Source of the DNA: Tenacibaculum adriaticum | GTDB taxonomy: Bacteria > Bacteroidota > Bacteroidia > Flavobacteriales > Flavobacteriaceae | DNA: 64,000 nucleotides | NCBI RefSeq assembly: GCF_008124875.1 | Contig: NZ_VNIA01000002.1 | Span: forward strand, 1-64,000 | Direction of reading: 5' to 3' | In this document: positions 26,240 to 35,108 of the stretch, piece after piece | Position numbering within the stretch: position 1 is the stretch's first letter | Layout: each line of letters begins with the position of its first letter | Notes under the pieces: model-generated | The model's input: only the letters and a program-made list of their open reading frames with translations | Databases searched by the model: none | Told to the model about the DNA's origin: nothing | Translations under genes and position numbers: made by a program

Positions 26240-26770
26240 TTACAACGAGTTCAAAATAAAATCACATCGTTCATCTATTGCTCCAAAAGGAACTTGAATA
26301 ATATGGTAACCCAACTCAGTGTATGCATGATTTAAATGATGACTAATTTCAACAGATTGTTCGAAGGTTTCGTATCGTTCATTATCTGAAGTATAAATTT
26401 CTTTCCAAGGTAAAAATTGAAAGATCTTGGTATATTTATAAAATCTACTTTTTTCAAGAAAAATAGAAGGAAATTCTGTATTAAAATAACGCATGTAAGC
26501 ATGAACGCTTGGTATACCACGATCAAAAAAGATAAGGTCTGTGTTCATTTTTTCAGCATCTAGATATTGCTTTTCCCTACCCAATAGCAGTTTTTCGCTA
26601 AACAATAAGGGGTGTGTTAAAAATAGTTGATCGATACCATCTTTTTGGGCTTGTAGCGTAACTTCTCTAGAAATTTCAGGCATACACGTATGGCCCAATT
26701 TTTGAAATTCGCTAAGTACAGTAGATTTACCTGTTCCAGGTCCACCAATAAAAACAATTTTTTGTTGCAT
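26240..26770 (-). CDS. AAA_28-type P-loop ATPase
   Basis: A 176-residue single-domain P-loop protein. It opens IVFIGGPGTGKSTVLSEF (Walker A) and has LIFFDRGIPS as the Walker-B-like strand. This is the AAA_28 family, related to the kinase part of NadR, so a small-molecule kinase activity is possible; the substrate is unknown. It leads a three-gene minus-strand run with recQ and fmt (gaps of 4 and 0 nt). The -7 box ends 4 nt before the ATG, so the transcript is probably leaderless. Confidence 0.85.
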   Translation of the reverse strand: MQQKIVFIGGPGTGKSTVLSEFQKLGHTCMPEISREVTLQAQKDGIDQLFLTHPLLFSEKLLLGREKQYLDAEKMNTDLIFFDRGIPSVHAYMRYFNTEFPSIFLEKSRFYKYTKIFQFLPWKEIYTSDNERYETFEQSVEISHHLNHAYTELGYHIIQVPFGAIDERCDFILNSL

Positions 26771-26774
26771 GCTG

Positions 26775-26782
26775 CAAAAATA
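26775..26782 (-). promoter_or_regulatory. -7 box TATTTTTG ahead of the AAA_28/recQ/fmt operon
   Basis: This is an exact TAnnTTTG match on the minus strand, 4 nt from the ATG. Confidence 0.55.
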
Positions 26783-26814
26783 AAAGTTTCAATTTATAAA
26801 TATAATAAATAGTG

Positions 26815-26822
26815 TAATTTTG
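26815..26822 (+). promoter_or_regulatory. -7 box TAATTTTG ahead of the DUF493/parvulin operon
   Basis: This is an exact TAnnTTTG match, 69 nt upstream of the ATG at 26892 and divergent from the AAA_28 promoter. No strong -33 element is visible. Confidence 0.45.
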
Positions 26823-26891
26823 TCTTCCATTCATTTTTAGGCACAGTTTCTGATTATTTTAGACATCAGAATTAGAATATTAAAGAAGATT

Positions 26892-27173
26892 ATGTTAGAT
26901 AGAGAAGCATTTTATATCAAATTAAAAGCACAGTTAGAAGACACTACGAAGTTTCCAGCCGATTATTTATATAAGTTTATTGTTCCTTCAGATGAAAATC
27001 AGGCGGAAGAAGTACAGGATTTATTTAATAAAGGTGGTGCAATTATTAATACTAAAAAGTCAAAAACAGGAAAATATGTCAGTGTTTCTGTTCGTTTAAA
27101 AGTTAAAAGTGCAGATGAAGTGATTGAATACTACCAACAAGCCGAAAAAATTAAAGGAATAATTTCACTATAA
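26892..27173 (+). CDS. DUF493 (YbeD-like) protein
   Basis: A 93-residue protein of the YbeD/DUF493 family with the ferredoxin-like, ACT-like pattern: FPADYLYKFIVPSD, then GKYVSVSVRLKVKSADEVIEYYQQ. In E. coli ybeD lies next to lipoate genes and may be regulatory; its role here is not known. It is 5 nt upstream of the first parvulin gene, so it heads that operon. Confidence 0.9.
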   Translation: MLDREAFYIKLKAQLEDTTKFPADYLYKFIVPSDENQAEEVQDLFNKGGAIINTKKSKTGKYVSVSVRLKVKSADEVIEYYQQAEKIKGIISL

Positions 27174-27178
27174 ATTAC

Positions 27179-28771
27179 ATGAAAAAATTAAAGGTAACAA
27201 TTTTATTATTGTTTATAAGTGTATCTAATTTTGCACAAGAAAAGGATATTTTATTTTCGTTAAACGGAGAACCAGTTTCAGTTTCTGAATTTAAAAGAGT
27301 TTATGAGAAAAATCTCGATTTAGTTGATGATGAGGCTAAAAATATTGATAAAAATTTAGAACTATATATTAATTATAAGTTAAAAGTTCAAGAAGCATAT
27401 ACTTTGCGCTTAGATACTTCTAAAACCTATCAAAGAGAATTAAAAATGTATAAAGAGCAATTAATTGCTCCGTATTTACAAGACAAAAATTTTCAAAAAA
27501 AGCAAATACAGGAAGCTTACAAAAGAACAAAAGAAGAAGTAAGAGCAAGTCATATTTTGATTCTTTTCCCTAAAAAGAAAGACAAATTAGATACTATTGA
27601 AATGCTTACTAAACTAGAGGATGCTCGTATGCGTATACTAAATGGAGAAGACTTTGGAAAAGTAGCTAAAGAAGTTTCAGAAGATCCGTCTGCAAAAATT
27701 AATGGGGGAGATTTAGGTTTTTTCTCTGCATTTAAAATGGTATACCCTTTTGAAGAGGCTGCATACAAAACTGAATTAGGACAAGTTTCAAAACCTTTTA
27801 AAACACGTTTCGGATATCATATCTTAAAAGTAACAGCTAAAAGAAAATCGAAAGGAGAATTTGAAGTTGCTCATATTTTAGCGACTGATAAATCTATAAT
27901 AGGTAAGGTAAAAATTGATTCTGCTTATCAACAATTAGAAAAAGGAAAATCTTTTGAAGAAGTAGTAAAGTTATTTTCGGATGATAAAGGAACTTCAAAT
28001 AAAGGAGGAAGGTTAGCAAAGTTTGGAACTGGAAGTATGGTAGAACCATTTGAAAATGAAGTTTTACAATTACAAAACGAAGGAGACTATAGCAAACCTT
28101 TTAGAACTCGATATGGTTGGCATATTGTAAAATTAATAAAAAATTATCCTGTTCTTCCTTTTGATGATGTTAAAGAAGAATTAATAAGAAAAGTTAAGAG
28201 TAGTGGACGAGGTACTTTTTCTACCGATGTTGTAGTAAATCGATTAAAGAAAGAATATTCTATAAAAGAAAATGAAGAAGTTTTAACTAACATTTTGAAA
28301 GGAAAGGATTTATTTAACGATCAAGTTGATTTGGTAACCATAAATGAAAAGAAGTTAGCTGTAAAAGATTTTAATGCATTTTCAAAATATAGAAAGAGAA
28401 CACCAATTAAGCAATTGTACAAAGAATTTTTAGATCAAGAAATCCTTAATTATTTTAAAGAAAATTTAGAAAAGACAAGTACTGATTTTAAATACACACT
28501 TCAAGAATATAAAGATGGTTTGTTGTTGTTTGATTTAATGCAACAAAAAATATGGAATAAGTCAGTAACCGACACATTAGGGTTAAAAAAATACTTTGAA
28601 ACTCATAAAAATAATTATAAAGAAGCTTCTTTAAATACAATAAAAGGAGAAGTAACTAATGATTACCAAAAGGATTTAGATAATAATTGGATAAAAGAAT
28701 TAAGAAAAAATAATGTTGTGAAAATCAGAAAAAAAGTACTTAAAAAATTTAAAAAAATATATAATCAATAA
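27179..28771 (+). CDS. Periplasmic peptidyl-prolyl isomerase with two parvulin domains
   Basis: A 530-residue SurA/PpiD-like chaperone with a signal peptide (ILLLFISVSNFA-QE). The N-terminal helical region is followed by two rotamase domains. The first shows VRASHILILFP, GGDLGFFSAF and FKTRFGYHILKV; the second shows EVAHILATD, GGRLAKFG and FRTRYGWHIVKL. It should fold outer-membrane proteins in the periplasm. It is 5 nt after the DUF493 stop and 2 nt before a second chaperone-like gene. A basic C-terminal tail (RKKVLKKFKKI) is unusual. Confidence 0.9.
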   Translation: MKKLKVTILLLFISVSNFAQEKDILFSLNGEPVSVSEFKRVYEKNLDLVDDEAKNIDKNLELYINYKLKVQEAYTLRLDTSKTYQRELKMYKEQLIAPYLQDKNFQKKQIQEAYKRTKEEVRASHILILFPKKKDKLDTIEMLTKLEDARMRILNGEDFGKVAKEVSEDPSAKINGGDLGFFSAFKMVYPFEEAAYKTELGQVSKPFKTRFGYHILKVTAKRKSKGEFEVAHILATDKSIIGKVKIDSAYQQLEKGKSFEEVVKLFSDDKGTSNKGGRLAKFGTGSMVEPFENEVLQLQNEGDYSKPFRTRYGWHIVKLIKNYPVLPFDDVKEELIRKVKSSGRGTFSTDVVVNRLKKEYSIKENEEVLTNILKGKDLFNDQVDLVTINEKKLAVKDFNAFSKYRKRTPIKQLYKEFLDQEILNYFKENLEKTSTDFKYTLQEYKDGLLLFDLMQQKIWNKSVTDTLGLKKYFETHKNNYKEASLNTIKGEVTNDYQKDLDNNWIKELRKNNVVKIRKKVLKKFKKIYNQ

Positions 28772-28773
28772 TT

Positions 28774-29634
28774 TTGAAGAAAATAATTTTAGGTGTTTCT
28801 GTGCTACTTTTTGTTTCGTGTGAATATTTAACTGTTCAGACGAAAAAGGATACGCATGAAGAACCTGTTATAGCGTCGGTAGGAGAAGTAAATTTATATA
28901 AATCTGATATAAATAATATTATTCCGTATGGAATATCTAAACAAGACAGTACCGTTTTGGTAAAAAGTTATATCAATTCTTGGGCAAAACAACAGTTGTT
29001 ATTACAAAAAGCAGAAGAAAATATATCAGAAGTAAACAGTAATGAAATTGATGTTTTAGTTAAAAAATACCGTGAGAGCTTATATATAAATGGTTATAAA
29101 GAGCGATTGGTAAAACAACAATTAGATACTATTGTAACTGAAGATGAAGTCGTAAATTACTATAATCAAAATAAAGAAAACTTTAAGTTAAATGAAGAGC
29201 TTCTGCAAATTAAGTTTATTTATTTCGGAAAAGATTTTCTGGATAAAAAAGAAGCGATTAAAAAATTTAAATCTGTTAAAGAAGAAGATTTAGAAGATTT
29301 AGAGAATTTAACCATTAATTTTAAAGATTATCATTTAAGAGATTCCACATGGATTACTTATGATGATGTTTTAAAAAAAATACCTCCATTTAGAGCAGAA
29401 CCTAAAGAAAAACTGTTAAAAATATCAAAATTCATACAAAAAGAAGATAGTTTAGGAGTATATTTGGTCGCTGTAAAAGAAGTTTTAAAGAGAAATGATA
29501 TAGCGCCTTTAAGTTATATAGAAAGTAACATAAAACAACTCATTTTACATAAACGGAAGTTAGAATTAATTAGAGAGATAGAAAAAACGTTAATTAACGA
29601 TGCAATTAAAAACAATAACTTTAAAGAATATTAG
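28774..29634 (+). CDS. Lipoprotein chaperone-like protein (SurA-N-like)
   Basis: A 286-residue protein starting with TTG, 2 nt after the upstream stop. The leader IILGVSVLLFVSC is a good lipobox with Cys16. The body has a SurA-like helical layout (EDEVVNYYNQNKENFKL resembles the segment before a parvulin domain), but the expected isomerase signature is missing. It may therefore be a chaperone-only protein. It lies between two catalytic parvulins, so a role with them in outer-membrane protein folding is inferred. Its end overlaps the start of the next gene by 35 nt. No surface-export acidic tail follows the Cys, so it is expected in the periplasm. Confidence 0.8.
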   Translation: MKKIILGVSVLLFVSCEYLTVQTKKDTHEEPVIASVGEVNLYKSDINNIIPYGISKQDSTVLVKSYINSWAKQQLLLQKAEENISEVNSNEIDVLVKKYRESLYINGYKERLVKQQLDTIVTEDEVVNYYNQNKENFKLNEELLQIKFIYFGKDFLDKKEAIKKFKSVKEEDLEDLENLTINFKDYHLRDSTWITYDDVLKKIPPFRAEPKEKLLKISKFIQKEDSLGVYLVAVKEVLKRNDIAPLSYIESNIKQLILHKRKLELIREIEKTLINDAIKNNNFKEY

Positions 29635-30976
29635 TCTTTTATCAACCTTATTATTAGGTGCAATTTTTACAGTAAACGCACAACAAATAAAGATAGATGG
29701 TGTAGCAGTAGTAGTAGGTAAAAATATTGTATTAGATTCTGATATCGATAAATTTAAACAAGAAATAGAATTACGTAGCGAAGGAAAAGTTAAGGTTTCT
29801 GACTGTGAAATGTTAGAGGAATTAATGCAGCAAAAGTTATTAGCACATCATGCAGTAGTTGATAGTGTAACGGTTACACAAGCAGAAGTTGATTCAAAAG
29901 TAAACAGAAGTATTCAGTATTTTACTCAAGAATATGGTAGCACAGATAAAGTTGTAGCTGCTTATGGGTTTAATGATATTGAAGATTTAAAGAAAGAGCT
30001 AAGTAGGGTGCAAAAAGAAAATTTACTTAGAGAAAAGGAAGAAGCTAAAATTACAGAGAAAGTAGATATTACTCCAGAAGAAGTACGTTTGTATTATAAT
30101 GGATTAAAAGATAAAAACGAATTACCAGAGTTTCCTGCTGAGGTAGAATTAGCACAAATTGTTTTACATGCTGAATCTACTCCAGAAGAAAAAGAAAGAA
30201 TTATAAACAAGCTTTCAGAGATTAAAAAAGAAGTAGAAGAAGGAGCTAGCTTTAAATTAAAAGCGATTATTAACTCAGATGATTCATCAGTGGCTCAAAA
30301 TGGAGGAAACATGGGGGTTTTAAATAAAAATAGTGGATTTATTAAAGAATTTAAAGAGGTTGCTTTCTCCTTAGATGAAGGACAGATTTCCGAACCTTTT
30401 GAAACAGATTTTGGATACCATATTATTTTACTTCATAAAATAAAAGGTAATGGTCGTGAAGTATCACACATCTTGTTACAACCTGAAATTACTGATGAAA
30501 AACTGAAGAAAACAAAAGAAGAATTAGAGAAGTTAACCAAAGAAATTTCAGAAAATAAAATTACCTTTGAAGAAGCAGTTAAAAAATATTCTGAAGATAA
30601 GGATACAAAGAATAATGGTGGATTGATTATCAATCCATATACAGGAGAATCTACATTAGATTTAACAAGAATGGATCCTGCTTTATACGGTAGAATTAAC
30701 GAATTACAAACGGGTGATTTATCTGATATTTTTTATGATGAAACTAGAGAAGGAGAGAAGATGTATAAGGTTATATTAATGAAGAATAGAACCAATACTC
30801 ATACTGCGGACTTAGTTGAAGATTATGTTAAAGTTCAACAATTAGCATTAATTAAAAAGAAAGAAGAGACGATTATAAAATGGTCTAAAGATAAAATACA
30901 AGAAACTTATATTAAGTTGGGAGAAGATTATAAGAAGTGTGCTTTTAAAGCAGACTGGAAAAAAGAAGATAAATAA
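29600..30976 (+). CDS. SurA-like peptidyl-prolyl isomerase
   Basis: A 458-residue protein with a signal peptide (LLSTLLLGAIFTVNA-QQ). The opening IDGVAVVVGKNIVLDSDIDKF is the SurA N-domain block. Two parvulin domains follow: ELAQIVLHAEST with GGNMGVLNKN and FETDFGYHIILL, and VSHILLQPE with GGLIINPYTG. It is expected to chaperone OMPs to the BAM complex. The start overlaps the preceding gene by 35 nt in another frame, which indicates translational coupling. A terminator at 30993-31022 closes this operon. Confidence 0.9.
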   Translation: MQLKTITLKNISLLSTLLLGAIFTVNAQQIKIDGVAVVVGKNIVLDSDIDKFKQEIELRSEGKVKVSDCEMLEELMQQKLLAHHAVVDSVTVTQAEVDSKVNRSIQYFTQEYGSTDKVVAAYGFNDIEDLKKELSRVQKENLLREKEEAKITEKVDITPEEVRLYYNGLKDKNELPEFPAEVELAQIVLHAESTPEEKERIINKLSEIKKEVEEGASFKLKAIINSDDSSVAQNGGNMGVLNKNSGFIKEFKEVAFSLDEGQISEPFETDFGYHIILLHKIKGNGREVSHILLQPEITDEKLKKTKEELEKLTKEISENKITFEEAVKKYSEDKDTKNNGGLIINPYTGESTLDLTRMDPALYGRINELQTGDLSDIFYDETREGEKMYKVILMKNRTNTHTADLVEDYVKVQQLALIKKKEETIIKWSKDKIQETYIKLGEDYKKCAFKADWKKEDK

Positions 30977-30992
30977 TCTTAGTTAAATAAAT

Positions 30993-31022
30993 AAAAAATC
31001 CCGCATTGGCGGGATTTTTTAT
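30993..31022 (+). terminator. Terminator after the parvulin operon
   Basis: aaaaaatcccgc and gcgggatttttt pair around a short loop and run into Ts. Confidence 0.88.
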
Positions 31023-31105
31023 TGTAATAATATTACTATTTTAGCTAAAAAGATTTCGTTCTTAGGAAGAAATTCTAAAGCCCAAAATTTAAATTGTACT
31101 AAACT

Positions 31106-32059
31106 ATGTCAGACGTTACTGCGGTTAATAATCTCGTTCAAAAATATTCACAATTACAACAAGAAATAGGAAAAGTAATTATCGGTCAGAAAGAAGCAGT
31201 AAATTTTACATTATTATCTATTTTTTGTGGAGGGCATTCTTTGTTAATAGGAGTGCCAGGTTTGGCAAAAACATTATTAGTAAATACGATTTCAAGTGCT
31301 TTAGGTCTTAATTTTAAAAGAATCCAGTTTACTCCAGATTTAATGCCATCGGATATTTTAGGAAGTGAGATTTTAGATGAAAATAGACACTTTAAATTTA
31401 TAAAAGGACCAATTTTCTCTAATATTATTCTTGCAGATGAAATTAATCGTACACCACCAAAAACGCAAGCAGCTTTATTAGAAGCAATGCAAGAACGTTC
31501 GGTTACCGTATCGGGGCATCATTATAAACTAGATTTACCTTTTTTTGTATTAGCAACACAAAACCCAATAGAACAAGAAGGAACCTATCCGTTGCCAGAA
31601 GCGCAGTTAGATCGTTTTATGTTTTCAATTAATTTAGAATACCCAACGTTTGAAGAAGAAGTAGAAGTAGTAAAAAATACAACATCAATCACCCAACAAA
31701 CAGTAACTTCTTTATTTTCTGCAGAAGAAATTATTGAAGTTCAAAAATTGATTCGTAAAATCCCTGTAGCTGACAATGTTGTAGAATACGCAGTTAAGTT
31801 AGTTGGTAAAACAAGACCTAATTCTGAACAAGCAGCCGATTTAGTAAAAAAATATATTGATTGGGGTGCAGGGCCTCGTGCTTCTCAAAATTTAATTCTT
31901 GCTGCGAAAGCATATGCTGCTGTTAAAGGAAAATTTTCACCAGATATAGAGGATGTTCAAGCAGTTACTGTACCAATTTTATCTCATAGAATTGTTAAGA
32001 ATTACAAGGCAGAGGCAGAAAATATTTCTATAAAAGAAATCATTACTTCCTTGTTTTAA
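31106..32059 (+). CDS. MoxR-type AAA+ ATPase
   Basis: A 317-residue MoxR family ATPase. Walker A is GVPGLAKTLLVNT and Walker B is ILADEINRTPPKTQAALLEA, followed by a sensor-1 Asn in FVLATQNPIEQEGTYPLP. MoxR proteins act as chaperones that mature or activate partner complexes, often with VWA-domain proteins encoded next to them. No VWA or DUF58 gene follows here; the gene downstream is convergent. It stands alone after the parvulin terminator, so its partner lies elsewhere. Confidence 0.93.
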   Translation: MSDVTAVNNLVQKYSQLQQEIGKVIIGQKEAVNFTLLSIFCGGHSLLIGVPGLAKTLLVNTISSALGLNFKRIQFTPDLMPSDILGSEILDENRHFKFIKGPIFSNIILADEINRTPPKTQAALLEAMQERSVTVSGHHYKLDLPFFVLATQNPIEQEGTYPLPEAQLDRFMFSINLEYPTFEEEVEVVKNTTSITQQTVTSLFSAEEIIEVQKLIRKIPVADNVVEYAVKLVGKTRPNSEQAADLVKKYIDWGAGPRASQNLILAAKAYAAVKGKFSPDIEDVQAVTVPILSHRIVKNYKAEAENISIKEIITSLF

Positions 32060-32083
32060 TTAGTTTTTACTTATAAGAATGTT

Positions 32084-32824
32084 TTAAACATTATAGTAAT
32101 TGATACTAACTTTTATAATTGTTACAATACCAATTAATAAAATTAAAATTAATGAAAGTTGTTTAAACTTTTCTTGAGGAATATAATGTAATATTTTTTT
32201 TCCGATGTATGTTCCAATAAAACCTATAACTATTAAAAAAGGAAGGTATGTTAGTTCTGTTTTACCGATGTAGCCATTTTTATAATAAACAAAGGTTCTT
32301 GTAAAATCGATTGAAAAATCAATGAAAGCGGAGGTAGCAATAAAGACACTTTTTTCTAAGTTAAAAGCCGCCATAGTTAAACCTCTGATTGCTCCACCTG
32401 TTCCTAATAAGCCTGCCGAAAAACCAGATAATACTCCACCTGTTACAGCATTGTTTCTATTGGGTTTTATGATTAAATTTTTCTTGTAAAGGAATAAAAT
32501 ACTTAAAATAACAAGAAATAAACCTAATGTGATTTCTAACAAATTTGATTGAATAATTTTAGAAAGAAAACCACCTATTATTACAAATAAAACCGACGGT
32601 AAACCTATTTGTAATAATAGTTTCTTGTCTAATCCTTTTTTAAAGAGAAATATTTTACTCAAATTGCTAGATAAATGAAAAATGGCTGTTAATCCTAATA
32701 CAGAGTAAAAATTGAAGTAAAAACTACCAAGAGGTACAAAAAACACTGAGGAACCAAACCCGCCTATAGTTCCTATAATTTCAGCGAGTAAGGCTAAGAG
32801 TAAAAAGAAATAATTGATTTTCAA
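32084..32824 (-). CDS. TSUP/TauE-SafE-family membrane permease
   Basis: A 246-residue protein of eight predicted transmembrane helices with the internal repeat of the TSUP family; GFGSSVFFVPLGSF and SGFSAGLLGTGGAIRG mark the two half-repeats. Family members export sulfite, sulfoacetate or other organosulfur anions; the substrate is not predictable. The start codon is TTG at 32824, which also falls in a TAATTTTG string; no ATG start is available. It is convergent with the MoxR gene and is a single-gene unit. Confidence 0.82.
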   Translation of the reverse strand: MKINYFFLLLALLAEIIGTIGGFGSSVFFVPLGSFYFNFYSVLGLTAIFHLSSNLSKIFLFKKGLDKKLLLQIGLPSVLFVIIGGFLSKIIQSNLLEITLGLFLVILSILFLYKKNLIIKPNRNNAVTGGVLSGFSAGLLGTGGAIRGLTMAAFNLEKSVFIATSAFIDFSIDFTRTFVYYKNGYIGKTELTYLPFLIVIGFIGTYIGKKILHYIPQEKFKQLSLILILLIGIVTIIKVSINYYNV

Positions 32825-32926
32825 AATTAGATTCGTTTTAAGGTATATCTATTGCTTTTGGTATAATAATTTTTTTTAAGTGAATTAAATTAGCCTAAAA
32901 ATAACGATAAAATAAGGGGAAGGGAG

Positions 32927-33466
32927 TTATTTAGTTTCAAAAAAACTGAATACATTCCCTCCATAGCGTTTATCATAGCTGTAATTAGGATGTGAAGTTA
33001 AATTGGTGTGCTTTGAGTGTTCAATAATTAAAATTCCTTCTTCGTTTAAAAGATTTCTTTCAAAAACTAAATCAGCAATTTTTAAAAACTGACTTTCTTC
33101 AAAATCATATGGTGGATCTGCAAAAATAATATCATTTTTTAAAGGTGTTTTTTCTAAAAATTTATAGACATCACTTTTAAATGTATTAATGTTTAAATCA
33201 AGATCTTTTGCAGTTTGATTGATAAATTTTATACATCCGAAGTTTGCATCTACCGCATGAATAGTTTCTGTGCCACGAGAAGCAAATTCATAACTTATGT
33301 TTCCGGTACCTGCAAATAAATCTAATACTGAAATGGCATCAAAATAAAAAGAGTTATTTAAAATATTAAATAATGATTCTTTTGCTAAGTCTGTTGTTGG
33401 ACGAACAGGTAAGTTTTTTGGTGCAGTTATTTTTCTGCTTTTATGTTTTCCTGAGATGATACGCAT
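32927..33466 (-). CDS. rsmD: 16S rRNA (guanine966-N2)-methyltransferase
   Basis: A 179-residue protein of RsmD length. It opens MRIISGKHKSRKITAP and carries VRPTTDLAKESLFNIL, VLDLFAGTGNISYEFASRG (motif I) and DIIFADPPYDF (motif IV, DPPY type). It methylates G966 of 16S rRNA in the assembled 30S subunit. Its ATG overlaps the stop of the DUF3822 gene by 1 nt, so they are coupled, an arrangement often seen in Bacteroidota. Confidence 0.95.
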   Translation of the reverse strand: MRIISGKHKSRKITAPKNLPVRPTTDLAKESLFNILNNSFYFDAISVLDLFAGTGNISYEFASRGTETIHAVDANFGCIKFINQTAKDLDLNINTFKSDVYKFLEKTPLKNDIIFADPPYDFEESQFLKIADLVFERNLLNEEGILIIEHSKHTNLTSHPNYSYDKRYGGNVFSFFETK

Positions 33467-34287
33467 TACGAAACTAGTATATAATTTGAATGTTTAGAAA
33501 AATCATCGGAATTATTAAAAAAATCAGATGATGTATTTATAAAGGTAATATTACGAATGTAGTCGTAGGTAATTTTATGAAAATCAGATTCTTCTTCGAT
33601 AGCTCCTAAAAAAGTAAGTGTAAATTCATCTGGATTCATTTCCAATTGTTCGGCCACAAACAAAATATAATAAATAAAGTCTTCTTTAGAGTTAAAGGGG
33701 AAAGAATTATAAAATATTAATTTGTTTCCTTGGGTAATAACAATATCAATATTCTTATGATAGACATGAACAAAAAAATGTTTATTTATTTCATCTCTGG
33801 AATATTGAAGTAACTTATCAATTAAAATAGAAGAATGATGTTTAAACTCAAACTCGCCAAAATTTTGAAACAAATAATTATTAATGTTTACAAAAGGAAT
33901 ATAAATATTTTTAGCTTCAATATTTTGTAATTCATCATATACAATATGATCGTTTACTAATGTTTTAATGTTGTAGTTTAAATATGATTTTAATTGAGTT
34001 TCGTCAAAAAAATCATCAGGAACAATAGTAGAAAGATTATTTTGATGGATAACACTTATTTCATCAAAGTCTTGCTGAAGATCTTTATCCTGAGCAAATA
34101 TTACTAATATTTCATTTAGTAATAATTCAGGAGTAGGCATAGAAACATCAAAAGAATATTCTGTAAAAGAAATGGGTTCTTTTGAAGGAATATCTGAAAT
34201 ACAAAAAGAAAATCCATCCAAACTAAATTGGATGGATAGACTTTTATGTTGCGATTGTACGCTTGTATGTTTATTCTTTCTTAGCAA
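33466..34287 (-). CDS. DUF3822 family protein
   Basis: A protein of about 273 residues with no signal peptide, recognised by its opening core LSIQFSLDGFSFCI and by its position next to rsmD. It has an actin-like/ASKHA-type strand pattern in both halves, but I would not assign an activity. I place the start at TTG 34287 because the ATG at 34326 would overlap the upstream gene by 56 nt and add residues unlike the family. The true start is uncertain. It is the middle gene of a likely three-gene run. Confidence 0.8.
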   Translation of the reverse strand: MLRKNKHTSVQSQHKSLSIQFSLDGFSFCISDIPSKEPISFTEYSFDVSMPTPELLLNEILVIFAQDKDLQQDFDEISVIHQNNLSTIVPDDFFDETQLKSYLNYNIKTLVNDHIVYDELQNIEAKNIYIPFVNINNYLFQNFGEFEFKHHSSILIDKLLQYSRDEINKHFFVHVYHKNIDIVITQGNKLIFYNSFPFNSKEDFIYYILFVAEQLEMNPDEFTLTFLGAIEEESDFHKITYDYIRNITFINTSSDFFNNSDDFSKHSNYILVS

Positions 34288-35005
34288 CTGCGTCAGCTTT
34301 ATCGTAAGATGGAGGCCAGTTACCACCCGTAGTTACTTCTTCTAACGAACCAACAGATACAAATGCTCCTTTAATTTGGTCACTTTCTACAGCTTCTAAT
34401 TCTTGTTTAACCAAAGATTTATTCATTCCTGTTAAAATAGATTCTTTATCAACTTTAGCTTGAAAAACAGGTACCATTAAACCAGCAACTTTTTCTACTT
34501 GTCCTGTTTCAATTGTAAATTCTTTATCAGTACCAGGTACTTTAAACATATCTTCAAAGTTTTTACCTTCAAAATATTTCATTGCAGGCTCAAAACCAGT
34601 TGTGTCAACCTTTCTTACTGAGATAGTTTTTGTTAAACCACCACCAATTTGAATTACTTTATCAACATTATTAGTTTGAGTAATTGCTAATGAATCGTTT
34701 TCAATAAAGCTAATTAAAGCGCTTTTATTTTTTGTATATACTCCTTTTGCTTGGTGATATTTTATTTCAGCATCACGAATCAACTTTAAATTTTCAATAA
34801 CTTTAGCATAGCGTACTTTTTTGTCTTTGTTAAAATTTATTGGCTCCATAATACCGCCATAAATTAAATATGCTAAATAAGCTGTAGCCGCTAATAATAA
34901 TATAGAGATTAACCATCTCATTTTTAATGGTATAAACTTAACGATTAAATAAGCTAAAAGAACTGCAACTACAACAGCTGCTAAAATCATTAATAATAAA
35001 TTCAT
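34271..35005 (-). CDS. Conserved membrane-anchored protein of unknown function
   Basis: A 244-residue protein with two N-terminal transmembrane helices (about residues 2-24 and 32-50), followed by a soluble domain of mixed helix and strand (KVIENLKLIRDAEIKYHQAK marks a long helix). The short loop between the helices is basic (PLKMR), so that loop should be cytosolic and the main domain periplasmic or cytosolic by the usual rules. I do not recognise a function. It is the first gene of the run with DUF3822 and rsmD. A -7 box lies 28 nt upstream. Confidence 0.78.
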   Translation of the reverse strand: MNLLLMILAAVVVAVLLAYLIVKFIPLKMRWLISILLLAATAYLAYLIYGGIMEPINFNKDKKVRYAKVIENLKLIRDAEIKYHQAKGVYTKNKSALISFIENDSLAITQTNNVDKVIQIGGGLTKTISVRKVDTTGFEPAMKYFEGKNFEDMFKVPGTDKEFTIETGQVEKVAGLMVPVFQAKVDKESILTGMNKSLVKQELEAVESDQIKGAFVSVGSLEEVTTGGNWPPSYDKADAVAKKE

Positions 35006-35033
35006 TTTTATAGTTTTTAATGTATGATACTCG

Positions 35034-35041
35034 CAAATCTA
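35034..35041 (-). promoter_or_regulatory. -7 box TAGATTTG ahead of the 34271-35005 gene
   Basis: This is an exact TAnnTTTG match on the minus strand, 28 nt from the ATG. It diverges from the promoter of the helicase gene. Confidence 0.45.
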
Positions 35042-35084
35042 CAATTTTTTTTCAATGATGAAAACAAATATTTATAAATACACT

Positions 35085-35092
35085 TATCTTTG
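35085..35092 (+). promoter_or_regulatory. -7 box TATCTTTG ahead of the RecD-like helicase gene
   Basis: This is an exact TAnnTTTG match, 16 nt before the ATG at 35109. Confidence 0.5.
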
Positions 35093-35108
35093 ATGCTTAC
35101 TTTGAAAA

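Noticed and set aside
31106..32059. MoxR-VWA operon
   Set aside because: The next gene is a convergent TSUP permease, so the typical DUF58/VWA partners are not here.
32822..32829. -7 box TAATTTTG as promoter of the TSUP gene
   Set aside because: It overlaps the only available start codon (TTG at 32824), so it cannot drive that gene as annotated.
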